A stretch of DNA of 64,000 nucleotides from Jackrogersella multiformis (Eukaryota > Ascomycota > Sordariomycetes > Xylariales > Hypoxylaceae), in the NCBI GenBank assembly GCA_902806575.1, contig CADCXD010000008.1:558001-622000 (forward strand), written 5' to 3'. Position 1 is the first letter of the stretch, and every line of letters begins with the position of its first letter. The notes below the pieces were generated by a model. That model was not told where the DNA came from, searched no databases, and saw only the letters and a program-made list of their open reading frames with translations. Below, in pieces: positions 34,601 through 50,328 of the stretch. The position numbers and the translations under genes are program-made.

Positions 34601-37600
34601 AGTGGTTTTAATACGAAATTTTTAAAGGTTTAATATATTACGTTAATTTTAACAAAAAAACCGATTAATTATATTTAATTTTTATGTTAAAAAACTTCTT
34701 TATAAGATTCATAATAATAAACATTACTTTAAATCGAAACGAATGTTAAAAAAGTTTAAAAGGTTATATATTTAAAATATAACTTATTATATTAAAAAAT
34801 ATGTTAAATTTTACTTAGAATATTATAAAAATTAAATTAATAAATTAAAACCGATTAATTTAAAATTAAAGTTATATTATATAATAATTTAAGATTTTAT
34901 TATTAAATTATTAAAGATTTTTTTAAAAAGGTTAATATAAATATTACCGAATTATATATATTTTAATGTAATAATAATAACGATTTATAAGTTTAACAAA
35001 AAGATTATTTTTATTTTAAATAATATAACGTATATAATTAAAAAGTAAGTTATATAATTTTTAAAAATTTTTATACTATATAATTAAAGCATATTAATAA
35101 AAATAATCTCGAATAAAAACTTTAAATTTAATTTAAAAATTTAATAAACTATTTTTATTTAAATAGGTTTATTATTAATTATATTAATAAAATATTACTT
35201 ATAAATAAATGATTAAATCGAACAAAAAAACTAAGATATTAAATTAACGATTAAATTTTATTATTTTAATTATTTAAATACTTTATAAGTAAATATAATC
35301 TTAATTTTTTAATATAATTTTAATAATATTAAATTATTAATTTTAAAAAGGTTATTTAATAAAATTATTTATAATTTTAAATTAAAAATAATCTTATTAA
35401 CTTTCGAGATTTTTATAAATAATATAAATTATAAAATATTTCGTTAAGCTTATTAAAAAAAATCAAAACGGTTATTAATTTTATTATTATAAATGTTAAA
35501 GTTAAAGTTAAATATAATTATAAATATAAAGTAATAAAGTTTAAAATAAATAATTTAATTTACTTAAAGTTATATAAAGAGTATATATTTTTAAAGAAAT
35601 CGTTAAAGAAATAATTCATTTAATATATTAAACCATTAATTATTAAGAAAGAAAGAAATAAATTAACTTATAAATTAAAAATTTTAAACTTATAAAAAAT
35701 ATATAAGGTTATTTTAATTATTTATTTATATAAAATATTTAAAAAAAGACCTATATTTAAAATAAATTTTAACATTAAGATAAGTTATAATTAAAAAAAA
35801 TAATAATAATTAAATATTTTATAAAATTAAAAATTTATTAAAAAAAAGTAAATAAGTAAAAAGGAAAACCGATATTAAAATATTTTATTTATTAAAAAAA
35901 ATATTTTATTATTTATAATTAATAATATGCGTGTAAATTACTTATATAAAACGTAATATAATTATTAAACAAATTTAATAAAAAGAATTTTATAACCCTT
36001 AATAAGTTTAAACTTAAAAAAGTTTTAAATTTATTAAATCTTAATTAAAAATAATTATAAGTATTATAATATTAAAAATTATAATGTTAAATAATATAAC
36101 TTCGGAGATTTTACTTTAAAGTTTTAAAAAAAATAACTTAATAAAAATTAAAATAAAATAATTAAATTTATTTTTAAGATTAATATAAAAGTATATATTT
36201 TAATAAAAATAGTTTTTAATAAGGAAAAAATAACTAAAAACGCTCCAATAAACATAATAAACGATATTATAATTATAAAATATAAATCGATAATTTAAAT
36301 AATTATAAGTGATATTTAATCGAGTAAAATAAATAATAATAAAATAATTACGTTATATAAACCGGCTTTTATAAAGGTAAAAACGGTAAGTTATAATTAA
36401 TTATAAATATTAAATATTAAGTATTATTTAATAATTTTTATTTATTTAATTTTATAATTTTAAAACTTAATAATATATAACTTTTTCTTTTTATAATTTA
36501 TTTTATTATAATATATATGTATTAATTTTATTTAAAATTAAACTTATTATAACGTTATTTATTAATTAAAATTAAAATAATTATAATATTAACCTTATAA
36601 AAGCTTAATTTATAATTTATATATAAAATAAAGAAAATATAAAAAAAGTAATTATCGAGATTTAAAAAATTAAAAATTGGAATTTTTTAATAAATTAATA
36701 ATAATAAACGTTATATAATATAAATAAATATAATAATATTAATATTAATAAAATTAATTATAATATAACCATAATTTAATTTAATAAAAATTATATTATA
36801 TTTATTAAAAATATCGTTATATATTAATATAGTTATTATAAATTTATACCGTAAAATTAAATAAAAACTTAATAACTTAATATATGCCGTAAATTATATA
36901 AAATAAAAAGTGGATAAGTTATTTAATAATATTAAAGGTAAGGTTTTAAATTTTAACGTATTAAAAGTTTTTAAAATTACGGGGGATATAAGATATAAAA
37001 TTAATATTATAATGTAAAATATTAATAAACGATTATATATAACGAGGCTTATTTAATTTATATAACCTTTAAAATATATAACGTAATCTCTATTTTAAGA
37101 TATAATGTTTAGTAAGATTATATAACCGATAAAAAGAATAAAAAGAATATATAAAAAGATTTATATAATATTTAAAAATAATCGATGTAATATAATAATA
37201 TGTATATTAAAAATACGTAATTTTAATATTATTATAAATAATATTAACGTTTTAATAGTAAAAATCTTATAAAAAATAAATAATATTAAGGAATATAATA
37301 ATATAAAACGTAATAATAAGTTATGAATTTAAATTAAAAAAATATTAATTAAAATAGAAAAGATATTTATAAAATAAAAGGTAAAGGCTTAATTTTATTA
37401 AACTTTTAAAGCTTAAAAAGGGAAACCTTTAAATTTAAAATTTAATCTTAATTATATTAAGTTTAACCTTAACTTTATTAAACATTTAAAACTAAAACTT
37501 AACTTTAAAATATCTTAATCTAATTATAAAAAACCTTTAAAATCAAAGTTTAGCTTTAAATTAAAACCTAATTAACCTTTAAAACCAAAACTTAATTATA

Positions 37601-37746
37601 ATAGCAAGAAAAGAATTATTTATTAAACCAAATATCAATAAATTAAAAAAAAACATTATTCACGTTAAAAATATACCAATAAAAGGATTTAAATTAAACA
37701 TAAAAAATAATAAAAACGTTATTTATTTTCGTGAAAAAGAGATAAA

Positions 37747-37890
37747 TAATAAAACATATATATATAATTATTTAACTTTTAACTTTAAATATATAAATGT
37801 ATAATTTTTTAATATATTTATATAACTTTTAACTTTATTACATTTTTACAATATATAATAATTAAGTTCTCATTATATATTAATTTAATA
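37747..37890 (+). repeat. Right LTR of element C
   Basis: Direct-repeat partner of 28487-28631. Differences between the two are mostly transitions (for example ACATTT against ATATTC), as expected of independent RIP. Element A1 resumes immediately after it. Confidence 0.75.
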
Positions 37891-40250
37891 ATATATATAT
37901 AAAAAATAATCCCGGGAAAATTAATTATAAAAATTAAAATTAAATTTTCGATTAAATTTTAAAAAATAATAATATATAAACGATAAATTTAAAGTTAAAT
38001 ATAACGATAAATTTTAATTATAAATCGATTTTTTATTCCCGTTAAAATAATAATGCTTATTTTAATATATTATTTTAATTTATTATATAAAAAAAACTTT
38101 ATTTTTTACGTTAAAATAAAAAACATAATAAATAATATTTATAATATAAATACGTTTAAAAAATCGCTTTTTTAAACACGTTTAATAAATTTATAATTTT
38201 ACGACGTAATATTAAAATCGAAATAATTAAAAAAATTATTAAAAAAAATATAAACACTTTATAAAAAAATTTAATTTAAGATAAATATATATAATATTTT
38301 AACGTAAAAAAAATAACTTATTAATAGAATTTAATTTAAATAACGAAATATTAAAAACTTTATTATTAATTAATAAAATTTTTATTAATTTATAATTATT
38401 TTTAAAAATAAAACGAGGTTTTATCGAAAAAAATATATATATTTATAATTTTAACGTTTTCTTTACTTGATAATTATTTATTTTAATAAATAAATAAAAT
38501 ATTTAACGTAATCGTAATATTATTAATATATTAAAAAAAATCGATTTAATTAACGATTAATAAAAAACATATAAATCCGAATATATATATTTATTAAATA
38601 TATAAAATAATTCTTTTTAATAAAACTTTTAATTAAATATATAATTAAAATAAAATAAATTAATAAAAAATAATTATACGGTTTAATTATCTTTATTTTA
38701 TTATTTAAAAACTCGTTAACGATAAAAAAAATCGAATAATTATCGACCTTAAATTATTAAATAAAAATATTTTAATTAATATTTATTTATTATCGCGTTA
38801 AAAAAAATCGTTTAAAAATATAAAAAGAAAGTTTTTAACGTTATAAATAAAGCTTTACTTTTTTATTAATTATTTATTACGTTTAAATATAAAAATAAAA
38901 TAACGATAATATCGTTAAAAAATTTAAAAATTCTTTAACTTTTACGTAACGCTTTATAAATTAAAAATTAAAACCTTTTTAAAACTTTATTAAAATATAT
39001 ATTAATAATATCGTAATATTTAATAATATTAAAAAATAACATAAAAACTATTTTAATTTAATATTTAATATATACGATAATATAAAACTTATATTATTAT
39101 TAAAAAATCATTTCTCGATTTTCTATCGATTATTTTACTTAGATTTTTAATTAATAAATTAAAAATCGCCACTATAAAAAAAAAATTAAACGTAATTAAA
39201 AATTTTTTTAATATTATCAATATTAATTAATTTAAAAATATACATTAATATAATAAAGTTTTTACGAAAATATATTTTATAATATTAATAAAAAATTAAA
39301 CTTTTATAAAATAAAAAAACAAAAGTATTAACCGAAAAAAAAACTCGATAAAAATTTTCTTCGAAATTTTAATATAAACGTTAATATATTATAAAAATAA
39401 TATATATACCGATAAAAAACGAATTAAATTCGTTTAAAATATAATAAAATAAATTATTAAACTCGACGATATTAACACATTAAAATTATAATTAAATAAC
39501 GTTTTTAAAAATAAATATATCGAAATAAAAAATTTTTAAAATTATAATATTTTATATAAATATACCTTAAAACAAAATTAACATAAAAATTAACGTAATT
39601 CGCTTAATTATATTTTTATTAAAAGTTTTAATATAAATAAAATAAATAATAAATTAATAATTATTTTAATATATTTATTTTAATTTAACCTTAACGTTTA
39701 TTATATCCTTAAAAAGCTAAATTTAATTTTAAATATATTATTTCGTTTATTAATATAAAATAATATTAACGATTTAATAAAATAAAAAATGAAACGAAAT
39801 TAACTTTTAAAAATATTTCGAATAAATTTATTTATATATTTATTAAACTTACGTTAAATAACGAATTTAAAAAAATATTAAAAAATTATAACGATAATAA
39901 ATAATTAAATCGTTTATATATTATTTTTTAAAAAATTAATAAAAATAAAAATACGGTTAAATAATATCGATATAAATTACGAAACGATTTTATATATTAT
40001 ATTTAATTAAATAATTTACGTTAATTAATAATTTTAGTAACTTATATATATAAATTATTTAATAAAATTTATAACTTAAAATATTATTTTAAACCGAAAT
40101 AAATATTTTATAGATTAAAATCGATTTATATTTATAACTTTTCGTAAAAAGTTTAAAAATACGTTAAATATTATTTTAATTATTATAAAAACTAAATTAA
40201 ACGTTTAAAACCTTACGGTAAATTAAAACTTATAAACTTACCGTTTTAAT
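37891..40250 (+). mobile_element. Element A1, pol (RT) part, RIP-degenerate
   Basis: Inverted match to about 44935-47515 of A2. At 38986-39060 the plus strand reads FIKIYINNIVIFNNIKK, a reverse-transcriptase active site with YIDD turned to YINN. Upstream sequence reads as the rest of the RT fingers and palm with many stops. Similarity to A2 ends near 40250, and the element appears to continue at 57760. Confidence 0.68.
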
Positions 40251-41956
40251 TAATATCTTTTAAAGTCATATAAAAAATAATTAACGTTTTTATTAATTTT
40301 TAATACTTTTTAATTTTAAAAAACGGTTTATTATTATTATTTAATAACGATAACGATATTAAAAATATTCGTTTTTTATTATATTTAGATTTTTTATTTA
40401 AGTTTAAATTAACGATAATATTATCGTTTTTATTATCGTTATTATCGTTTATTATCTCGGTTTTTCCGGTTAATATAAAACGTTATACGATTATTTCCTT
40501 AATTATTAATAACATATATATTAATATTTTAATTATATCGTTTATAAATTCCATAGTTTTTAATATTTCCTTTTATATTACGTTTATTTTCTTATTTACC
40601 TCTTTTATAATTTAATTAATTTTTATAATAAATTAGTTTTTAAGATTAATAATAACTTATAAAATTTTATTAAAATTATTAATACGAGGTTTTAAAGCTT
40701 TTTTATTATTATTATCGTATTTTTCGTTATTTAAATATATGGCTTTTTAAAAAACTAAGATTATTTTATGTTTTTTTAATTATATAATTTATATAAGTTT
40801 AATAGTTCTTAATTACTTTTTTAACGTTTTAATTATATATTTTATTTCTTTTACCGGATTATTTATAATTTATATAACTTTTAAATAATTAAACTTTAAA
40901 ATAATGAATTTTATTTTTATTTATAACTTTAATTCGTTTTATATTATTACTTTTTTTATAATTATTACCGTATTAAGTTTTTCTTTAATTTTACCATATT
41001 TAAAGGTTATTAATACGTTATTATAAATTTAAGTTTTCGATAAAATTTTAATGATTTTTTAACCGTTAAACCATAATTTAATAATTATTATTTTAATTAC
41101 TTTAAATTAATATAACTTAAAGTTTTTAATGTTTTTTATTTTATTATTATTTACGTTTTTATACGCATTTATGTTTATAATTATCTTTTATAATTTTATT
41201 TTCGTAAACTTTTATATTATAACGAAATAAGTAATTAATGTTTAAATAAAGTAATAAATTAAAAGTTATTCGGATTTTAATCGTAAATTATATTAATAAG
41301 CTTTTTTTTTAAAAAGTAAAAAAAAGTAAACGTACGTTATATTAAAAGTTATAAAATATATATAAATAATCGCCGTACGACGATTCTTCGGTTATTACTC
41401 GTAAATTTAACGTTATTCGATTAAGTTATTATTTTATTATATAACCGCTTTACTTTCGGTAAAGATAAGCTTTACACTCGATCCTTTATATATATTAATC
41501 TTTTTTTAATTCTTTTGGAATTTTTTTTACGTATTTTTTTTCGGATATTATCTCGTTTATTTATATTATAATAAAGTTAATATTATATTTACTTTAATCG
41601 AAGTTTATAAATTTCGATATATTAATAATTACGGGTATTACGAATATTATATTTATTAATATATTAATAAAAGTAAAAGAAATATTATAAGTTATATAAT
41701 ATTATAATATATTTAAAGGAAAAAGAAATTATTATAAAAATTAATTTTATTAAATTAAAAATCTCGAAAGATTTCCTTATTTAAGTATAATATATTAAAG
41801 TATATATTATTATTATTAAAATTTACGGCTTTTTTTTAATAAAGCTCGATATTTATTTTAAATTTATAAAATAAGTTTAACGTAATTACTTTATATATTA
41901 TATATTAATAAATTAAAATAAAAGTCTTAAAATAATTATTATTTTAAAAGTAAAAG
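40251..41956 (-). mobile_element. Remnant assigned to element B (one side)
   Basis: AT-rich sequence without a match to A1 or A2. It is placed with element B because A2 appears to be inserted between it and 50329. A patch at about 41360-41560 is visibly richer in G+C than its surroundings. No protein remnant was read with certainty here; the assignment is inference. Confidence 0.4.
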
Positions 41957-42045
41957 AATAATTAATAAATATAAAGCACGGACCACCCTTAACGCATAAG
42001 CCACCACTTTAATTATAAATTATATAATTATAATTTTTTATAACA
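41957..42045 (-). repeat. Terminal repeat of A2 (3' side)
   Basis: About 90 bp shared with 50243-50328 in direct orientation and with 60551-60637 inverted. It has a relatively GC-rich core, GCACGGACCACCCTTAACGC, that kept its cytosines. Confidence 0.7.
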
Positions 42046-45000
42046 CCTTTTTAATAAAAAAAAACTAATATCCTCGTTAATTATAAATTATTATCTTATT
42101 AAATTATTTTTATTAAATTAATTTTTAACGTTTAATAAATATATTAAATATATTAACATTATCCTCCTTTTTATCGTTATCGTTATCGTTAATTAAAACG
42201 CCGTTATTATTATTTAATAACATATTTTCGTAAACGAAACGTATATTATTAAAATCGTTAAACGTTTACGTTTTAATTATAAATTTAATTTTTAATAATA
42301 TAAATATTATTATTAATCTTTTTATAATAAACGTAATTAATTTAAGCATAAAAATTAATATCTTAATTCGTAACGTAATTATAATAATAAATATAATAAA
42401 TAATATTAATTATAACTTAATTTTTATAATACCTTTTTTATAATTTATAAAAATATTACACGCATTTTTTATAATCGTTATAATTTCGGTAATATTTATT
42501 AAAAGTTTCTTTGTTAATTATTATTATTCTTTAATAATAATAAAAATTTCCGTAATTAATACGCGTTATTATTATAATTATTAATTTATATTCGTTATTA
42601 TTTAAAAATATCTTATTATCGTTATTAATTATTATAATTATCATTTTATTAATTATAATCTTTTAAAACTTTAATTTTATATTATTATTTTTATATATTA
42701 ATTAAATTAATCCGATTAACTTTCATTTATTATATAATTCCTTTGAAAAAATCTTAACGCCTTTTTTTATATCTTTATTAATACGAAATACCTTAAATAT
42801 ATTTTTATTAAAAATCTTAAAAAATACCTTAATAATAACTTCGCCTTATTAATTTATCTCTTTAAGTTAATTTTAAATTACTTAATAAAAGATTATTATT
42901 AAAGGAATTTTATATATTAAAATCCTTAATAACGTCTTAATAATTAAAATAACGTTAAACTATAAATAAAGTAATATTATTTTTATTATTTTTACATAAT
43001 ATACCTTAAAATTAATAATATTTATTAAATTTTTATCGTTATTATTTTAAATAAATAACTTATTTTAAAAAGTTTATCGTTATTAAAATTTATTATCGTT
43101 TTATATTTTAATAATTCTAAATGCTTTATTAATAATTATTATTTATTTATCGTTAAATAAATATTAATAAATTTATTTAAACGTTAAATTAATAATCTTT
43201 TTAATTAAAGCCTTAAAAAACGTAAGTATTAATTTCTTTATAAAAGGCATTATAAAGTAAAAAACGAGTAAGAATTTTTTTTTATAAAGTTAAAATTTAT
43301 AAAAGTAAAAAAAGAAATTTTTTTTTAATAAAAGTAAATAAGAAAAATGCTTATATAAATAATAAATATAAATATAAATAAAGATATTATACCTTATCGT
43401 TATTAAGCAAATATTAATATATCTATAAGTTATTTTAATATTAAATTATTTAGTTTTTTCCCGATTTAATTATAACTTTATTATAATTTAAATATTAAAA
43501 TATTCAGCTTTTTTTTAAAATAAAAATTTTAATTGTAATTACTTAATAATTTATAACTTATCCACGCTCTTTTTTATTTTTTTAACGTTATTTATAAATT
43601 ATACTTTTCGTATTATAATAAATCTTAGTTTTATAACTTTTAATAATCTTTTTATTAAAATTATAATTTATAATTTTTTTAATTTTTTTAACGGCATTAA
43701 TAACTAAATAAAAGGAATTAATTAATTATTATCGGTATAATTTAATGATATATTTTTAATAAATCGTTTTTTTAATATATATATAATTATCTTATTATTT
43801 AATATATATTATTACTTATTTATAATTAATTATATTAATTATATTAATTTAGTAATTAGTTTTAAAAATATATTATTAAAAGTTTATATATCTTTAAAAG
43901 TTTATATATCTTTAAAAGGTTATATATTAAAAGGTTATAATTTATTAATAAATTTAATATAAAATTAATTAAATAATAAAGGATATTTTTTATCGTAATT
44001 ATTTAATAATATTATTATATTTTAAATAAGTAAGTTTCTTAAATATTATTAATTGAAAATTAATGAATAATCTTTTTATTATACGAGGTATTTAAAAATA
44101 AAGCGTTTTTTTTATTTATTTACTTATCGATTTAATAACTTTTTAATCTTATATAATATTTAATTATTATTGTTTTTTTTACGATAATTTAATCTAATTA
44201 TGATTAATTTTTTAGGCAAAGATTCTTTTTTAAGAAATTTTAAATAATTAATTTATTAATATAATTTTATAGATTTATTAATTATTAAATAGTTTATTAA
44301 TTTATTTTAAAATTAATAACGGTTCGATATATTATATTAATCATTTACGAGGCGGTTTATTTAATAATATATAATCTTTATATAATTTAAAATAAATTAA
44401 TTTTTTTTAAAAAAGATAAGGTTATATTTTAAATCGTAACGAACCTTTATTTTAATGGTTATAAAATTAATATTTTTTTTTTAATAATATTGTTTTAATA
44501 TGTTATAATTAATTATATTCCTTAATATTTTTAATAAAATAACGATTATTTATAATTTAAAGTTATATATTAATTTATTAAGTAATTTTTTAATTATTAA
44601 TAATTTAATATTGTTAAGATTATATTATAACGTTAAAATTATTTTTAATTACGATATATTATTTAATATATAATAATAATAAATTGTTACCTTAACTTTT
44701 TAATTATATTATTTCGTTATATTATTAATTTAAAGATAATAATTTATTAATATAATTAATAATGTTTTAATTTAATAATATAAATACTTTAAAAAGTAAT
44801 GCGGCTTAATAATAAGTTTTATATTTAATGTTTTTAAATATTAAAATCGTTTTTTTATTAAATTTATATATAATTATTACTATTATATTAAAATAAATAA
44901 ATCGTTTAATAAATTATATATTTTCTTTACTTAAAATCTTTAATAAATTTATAATAAAGTTTTAATTTATCGTAAAGTTTTAAATGTTCGATTTAGTTTT

Positions 45001-48000
45001 TATAATAATTAAGGTAATATTTAATATATTTTTAAACTTTTTATAAAAGATTATAAATATAAATTAATTTTAATTTATAAAATATTTATTTTAATTTAAA
45101 ATAATATTTTAAATTATAAATTTTATTAAACAATTTATACATATAAGTTAATAAAATTATTAATTAACGTAAACTATTTAACTTAATATAATATATAAAA
45201 CCGTTTCGTAATTTATATTAAAACCATTTAACCGTATCTTTACTTTTATTAGTTTTTTAAAAAATAATATGTAAACGATTTAATTATTTATTATAATTAT
45301 AACTTTTTAATATATTTAAAATTAAATTTAATCTTTTAAAAATATAATAAACGTTAAAATTAAATTAAAATAAATATACTAAAATAATTATTAACTTATT
45401 ATTTATTTTATTTATATTAATTATTTTAAATATCGTTTAATTAATAATATCTTTCGTTATATTATAATTTATTAAAATAATAATTAATTGTATATAAAAT
45501 TATAGTTAAATTTCATTATTTTTATAAACCTATATTAAATAAGTAATTTTTAACTTTATTATTTCGTATTATAATTTAATTTTTATTTAAAATTTTAATA
45601 AAAATATAATTAAATAAATTACGTTAATTTTTATATTAATTTCGTTTTAAAATATTATGACTTTAATACCTTTTCGTTTTAATATATTTATTTTTAAAAA
45701 TATTATTTAATTATAGTTTTAATATGTTAATATTATTAAATTTAATAATTTATTTTATAATATCTTAAACGAATTTAATTTATTCTTTATTAATATATAT
45801 ATAATCTTTATAACATATCGATATTTATATTAAGATTTTAAAAGAATCTCTTATTAAATCCATCCCTTAACTAATATTTCTATTTTTTTATCTTATAAAA
45901 GTTTAATTTTTTATTAATATTATAAAATATATTTTTGTAAAAATCTTTTTATATCGATATATTTTTTTAAATTAATTAATATTTATAATATTAAGATTTT
46001 TTTAATTGTATTAAACTTATTATTTATAATAATAATTTTTAATTTATTAATTAAAAATCTAAATAATATAATTAATAGAAAATCGAAAAATGATTTTTTA
46101 ACGATAATATAAGTCCCATATTATTATATATATTAAATATTTAATTAAAATATTTTTTATATCATTCCTTAATATCGTTAATATATGCTTTAATAAAACT
46201 TTAAAAAAGCTTTAATTTTTAATTTATAAATCGTTACGTAAAGGTTAAAGAATTCTTAAATCTTATTAACGTAACCTTAAAGATTTTTAAACCTTTTAAT
46301 AATATCACCGTTATCTTATCTTTATACTTAAATATAATAAATAATTAATGAAAGAATAAAGCTTCGTTTATAACATTAAAAACTTTTTTTTAAACGATTT
46401 CCATTTAACGTAATAATAAATAAATATTAATTAAAGTATTTTTATTTAATAATTTAAAGTTAATAATTATTTAACCTTTTTTTTATCGTTAATAAATCTT
46501 TAAATAATAAAATAAAGATAAATAAACGATATAACCATCTTTTATTATCTTATTTTATTTTAATTATATATTTAATTAAAATTTTTATTAAGAAATTTTT
46601 TATTTTATATACTTAACGAGTATATGTGTTTAAGTTTATACGTTTTTTATTAATCGTTAATTAAATCGATTGTTATTTTTTTTAACATATTAATAATATT
46701 ACGATTACGTTAAATATTTTACTTATTTATTAAAGTAAATAATTATTAAATAAAAAAAGGATTAAAATTATAAATATATATGCTTTTTTTAATTATAAAT
46801 TTTAAAATATTTACTTTAATAAATCCTCGTTTTATTTTTAATAATAATTATAAATTAATAAAAGATCTATTAATTAATAATAAGGCTTTTAATATTTTAT
46901 TATTTAAATTAAATTTTATTAATAAGTTATTTTTTTACGTTAAGATATTATATATATTTATATTAAATTAGCTTTTTTTATAAAATATTTACATATTTTT
47001 TCGGTAATTTCTTTAATTATTTTGATTTTAATATTACGTTATAAAATTATAAGTTTATTAAACATATTTAAAAAAGTAATTTCTTTAAACGTATTTATAT
47101 TATAAATATTATTTATTATATTTTTTATTCTAACGTAAAAAATAATTTCTTTTCGCGTAATAAATTAAAATAATATATTAAAACAAATATTATTATTTTA
47201 ACGGCAATAAAAAATCGATTTATACTTAAAATTTGTTATTATATTTAACCTTTTAAATGATAATATTTTATAAATATTTAAATCTTAAAATATAATATTA
47301 AAATCATATATATTTTATTATAATTAATAATTACGTTATATTTTTTTAAGAAATTATTTCTTATTAAGAAATTAAATTAAAAATCTAAATAATTAATTTA
47401 TACTTTTATTAAAACTTAAATTTAAACTTATTATTTATATATTATTTTTTTTAAAAATTTAATTAAAAACTTAATCTTAATTTTTATAATTAATTTTCTT
47501 AAGATTATTTTTTATATATATATAAATTTATTTAATTTAAACATTTTATAATTTCCGATAAAATCTTTTAACTATATTTTATTTATTATTTAATTAAATA
47601 CGTTAATATTTATATATATTATTATTTTTTATCCCGATTTATTTAATATATTTACTTTTAAACTTATATATTTTATTAATTTCTTATTTAAAAATAAAAA
47701 AATAATATTTTTAACTTTTATATTTATTAATTATAAAAGTAAAAACGATTATTATAATATTTATTATTATAATAATTATAATAATAATAACTTTATCGGT
47801 TATTACTTTAACGTTCGCCACTTTATTTATCGTTATATTAATCGTAATTTCGATTGTAACTTTAATTATAACTATTAAAATTATAACCGTTTTAACGTTA
47901 ATTAAAACCATTTCGTTATTAATTATATTTATCATTATAACGGTTTCGGTCGCTTTAATAAACCTTTAATTAATTAATATAAAATATTATATTATTATAA

Positions 48001-50242
48001 TTATAATAAGTACATTAAATATCTTTAAATAACTTAATATTATTTAAAAAAATATTTTATATAAGTATATTATTAAATATTATATAAGGTTTAATATTAA
48101 CTTTTAAGTCTTCACTTATTTTCGTTAATATTTATTTACGTTATATTAATTATTTCTTATTTAAATACTTAAAATAAACATTTATAATTATTATAATTAA
48201 TTCTAAATTAATAATACTTATTATTTTAAATTTTAAATTTAACTTATTATAAATTATTGTTATTTATTATACATTTATAATTAATTTAAATATTTAATAA
48301 TTAAATCTTAATAAATATATTTTACTTTTATAAGGAATATTAAAACTTTTAATATATAAATTTTATATTAATTAAATAACGTTTTAAAAATATATTTTAT
48401 ATCGTTTTATATTTTATATTTTTCTTTAATAAATACTTAATTTATCTATTAATTTTATAAATTTTCATAAAATAATTTATAAAAATTATCTTCAATTTTT
48501 ATAATTTTTATAAGTTTTTAATAAATTATTTAAATAAAAATTATTTATATATAAATATTATATTAATATATATAATTACTTTTAATAAAGGAATTATTTA
48601 TTATTATAAATTTATTTATATTTATTATAAGGTAATTAATATTATAAATCGTTATTAATTAAACCGTTAAACGATTTATTCATAACTTAACGTTTAATTA
48701 TAAATAAAATTATTGCTTATTTCGTAATGTATATTTAAAATTTATATATTAATTTAAACATAAAATTAATTAAAAAAATTTATAATTTATAAGGTTAATT
48801 AAGTTTATTTATTAAAAATTGTTTTAACTTTAAAACGGAAAATTAAATAAATTAATTAATTATTATTTAAGTTATCTTATTTTAAATTTTAATTAATTAA
48901 TTAAATTATATGTTTTTATTTAATATAAAAGATTTATAATATAATTACGTGCCTTTATTACGAGAAAAAAAACATAATAAGTAAATATATAATAAGTAAT
49001 ATTAACTTAATTATTTATAACTTAATTTTTCAATAAAAAGCTAAAAATATAAAAAGGTTAATTTTAAAGTTTCGTATAATTACTTATATAACTTTATTAA
49101 TATTAACTTTTTATAATATAATTATTTATATTTATAATTAAATTTTTTAATAAATAATTAAAAATATTAAAAGAATTATCCGAAGGCTTTATATAATTAT
49201 TTACGTAATTTTATTAACTTTAGTTTTTTCGATAAATTATAATTAAATCTTTTAATATAAAATTAATAATATAAATTAATTAATTTATAAATTAAATATA
49301 AATATTAAAGTAATTATTAAAGTTATTATAAATTATATTTTTAAGTTATAAATTAATAAAAATTATAATAACGTTAATAATATTAAAATAACTAAAAATT
49401 AAAAATTAAAAATTAAAAGAATTTAATAATCGATTAAATTAATTATTTCCTTTATTAATAATTTTATTAATAATATTATAAGATTTAAATTAATTACAGA
49501 ATTAATTAATATTAAGTTAATAAATAAAAAGTTAATCTTATCGGTTAATATATAAAAATGGTTAAAATAAAAAATCGATATTAAAGTTAATATTAACTTT
49601 TAAATTAAAAGTTTTAAATTTAATAAAATAAATTATAATATAACTTTTAACGTTTTATTAAATACTTACTTAAACTTTTAGAGGTTTTATATTTATTATA
49701 AATTATAAAGTAACGTTTTTATTATAAAATTTCATATATTATAAAAGCTTTATATTAATAAAAAAGTTAATTTTATATTTAATAATATATTTATATAAAG
49801 TAATAAATTATTTATACGCGGTTAATATAACTTTTATATTATTTAAAAGTTTTAATAATTATAAATAAAAGTAATAACTTATAAAATATTATTATTATTA
49901 AAATTTAAAGTTATAAAAAAGAAGAAAAAACTTAATTAATTAAAAGAGCTTAATTTTATTAAAATAATGTTAATATATAAATTATAATATTATAAAAGAA
50001 TAATAACATAATTAAATTTAATTAATAATAATAAAAAAGTAAAAACCATTAAATAATAAAAAAAATAAAATAGCGAAGAAAATAATTATAAGGTATTTAA
50101 AGTTTAATAATATTTAAGGTTTAATAATTATTAATTAAATTTTTACCACGTTAACTTATCGCGATTAATTAACTTTAAATTTTTATTAATTAATTAAAAG
50201 CTTAATTAATTTAATAATAAAAATAAAGTTAATATTTTAAAA

Positions 50243-50328
50243 AATAATTAATAAATATAAAGCACGGTCTATCCTTAACGCACGGTCCACCACTTTAATT
50301 ATAAACCATATAATTATAATTTTTTATA
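50243..50328 (-). repeat. Terminal repeat of A2 (5' side)
   Basis: Direct repeat of 41957-42045, 8,286 bp away. It carries GCACGG twice, the second as GCACGGTCCACCAC, followed by the shared AT-rich tail TATATAATTATAATTTTTTA. Confidence 0.7.

Larger units (their letters stand above)
28487..37890 (+). mobile_element. Element C: Ty3/gypsy-like LTR retrotransposon, RIP-degenerate
   Basis: A 9.4-kb element bounded by about 145-bp direct repeats. On the plus strand, 33455-33530 reads FIKVYINNNIIYNNIKKEYL, the reverse-transcriptase catalytic block in which family YIDD is now YINN. Further on, about 34740-35035 reads as an integrase remnant, with KKYVKFYLEYYKN in place of the zinc-binding Cys pair and a core like ITIYKFNKKIIFIL. 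The gag-RT-integrase order fits Ty3/gypsy. Stops are frequent, so it is dead. It splits element A1: the flanks at 28488 and 37891 are contiguous in copy A2. CpT and CpC cytosines are more frequent than in A1. Confidence 0.75.
41957..50328 (-). mobile_element. Element A2: LTR retrotransposon, inverted copy of A1
   Basis: About 8.4 kb between direct terminal repeats. It matches A1 in reverse complement over 25330-28488, 37891-40250 and 57760-60637, so it shows the uninterrupted order. On the minus strand, 46197-46174 encodes FIKAYIND, the RT active site with one of the two Asp codons changed to Asn. It keeps more CpT and CpC cytosines than A1, which fits a later arrival or fewer rounds of RIP. 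It is dead: stops throughout, and the only longer frame (47711-47935) is an Ile-rich artefact. Confidence 0.68.
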
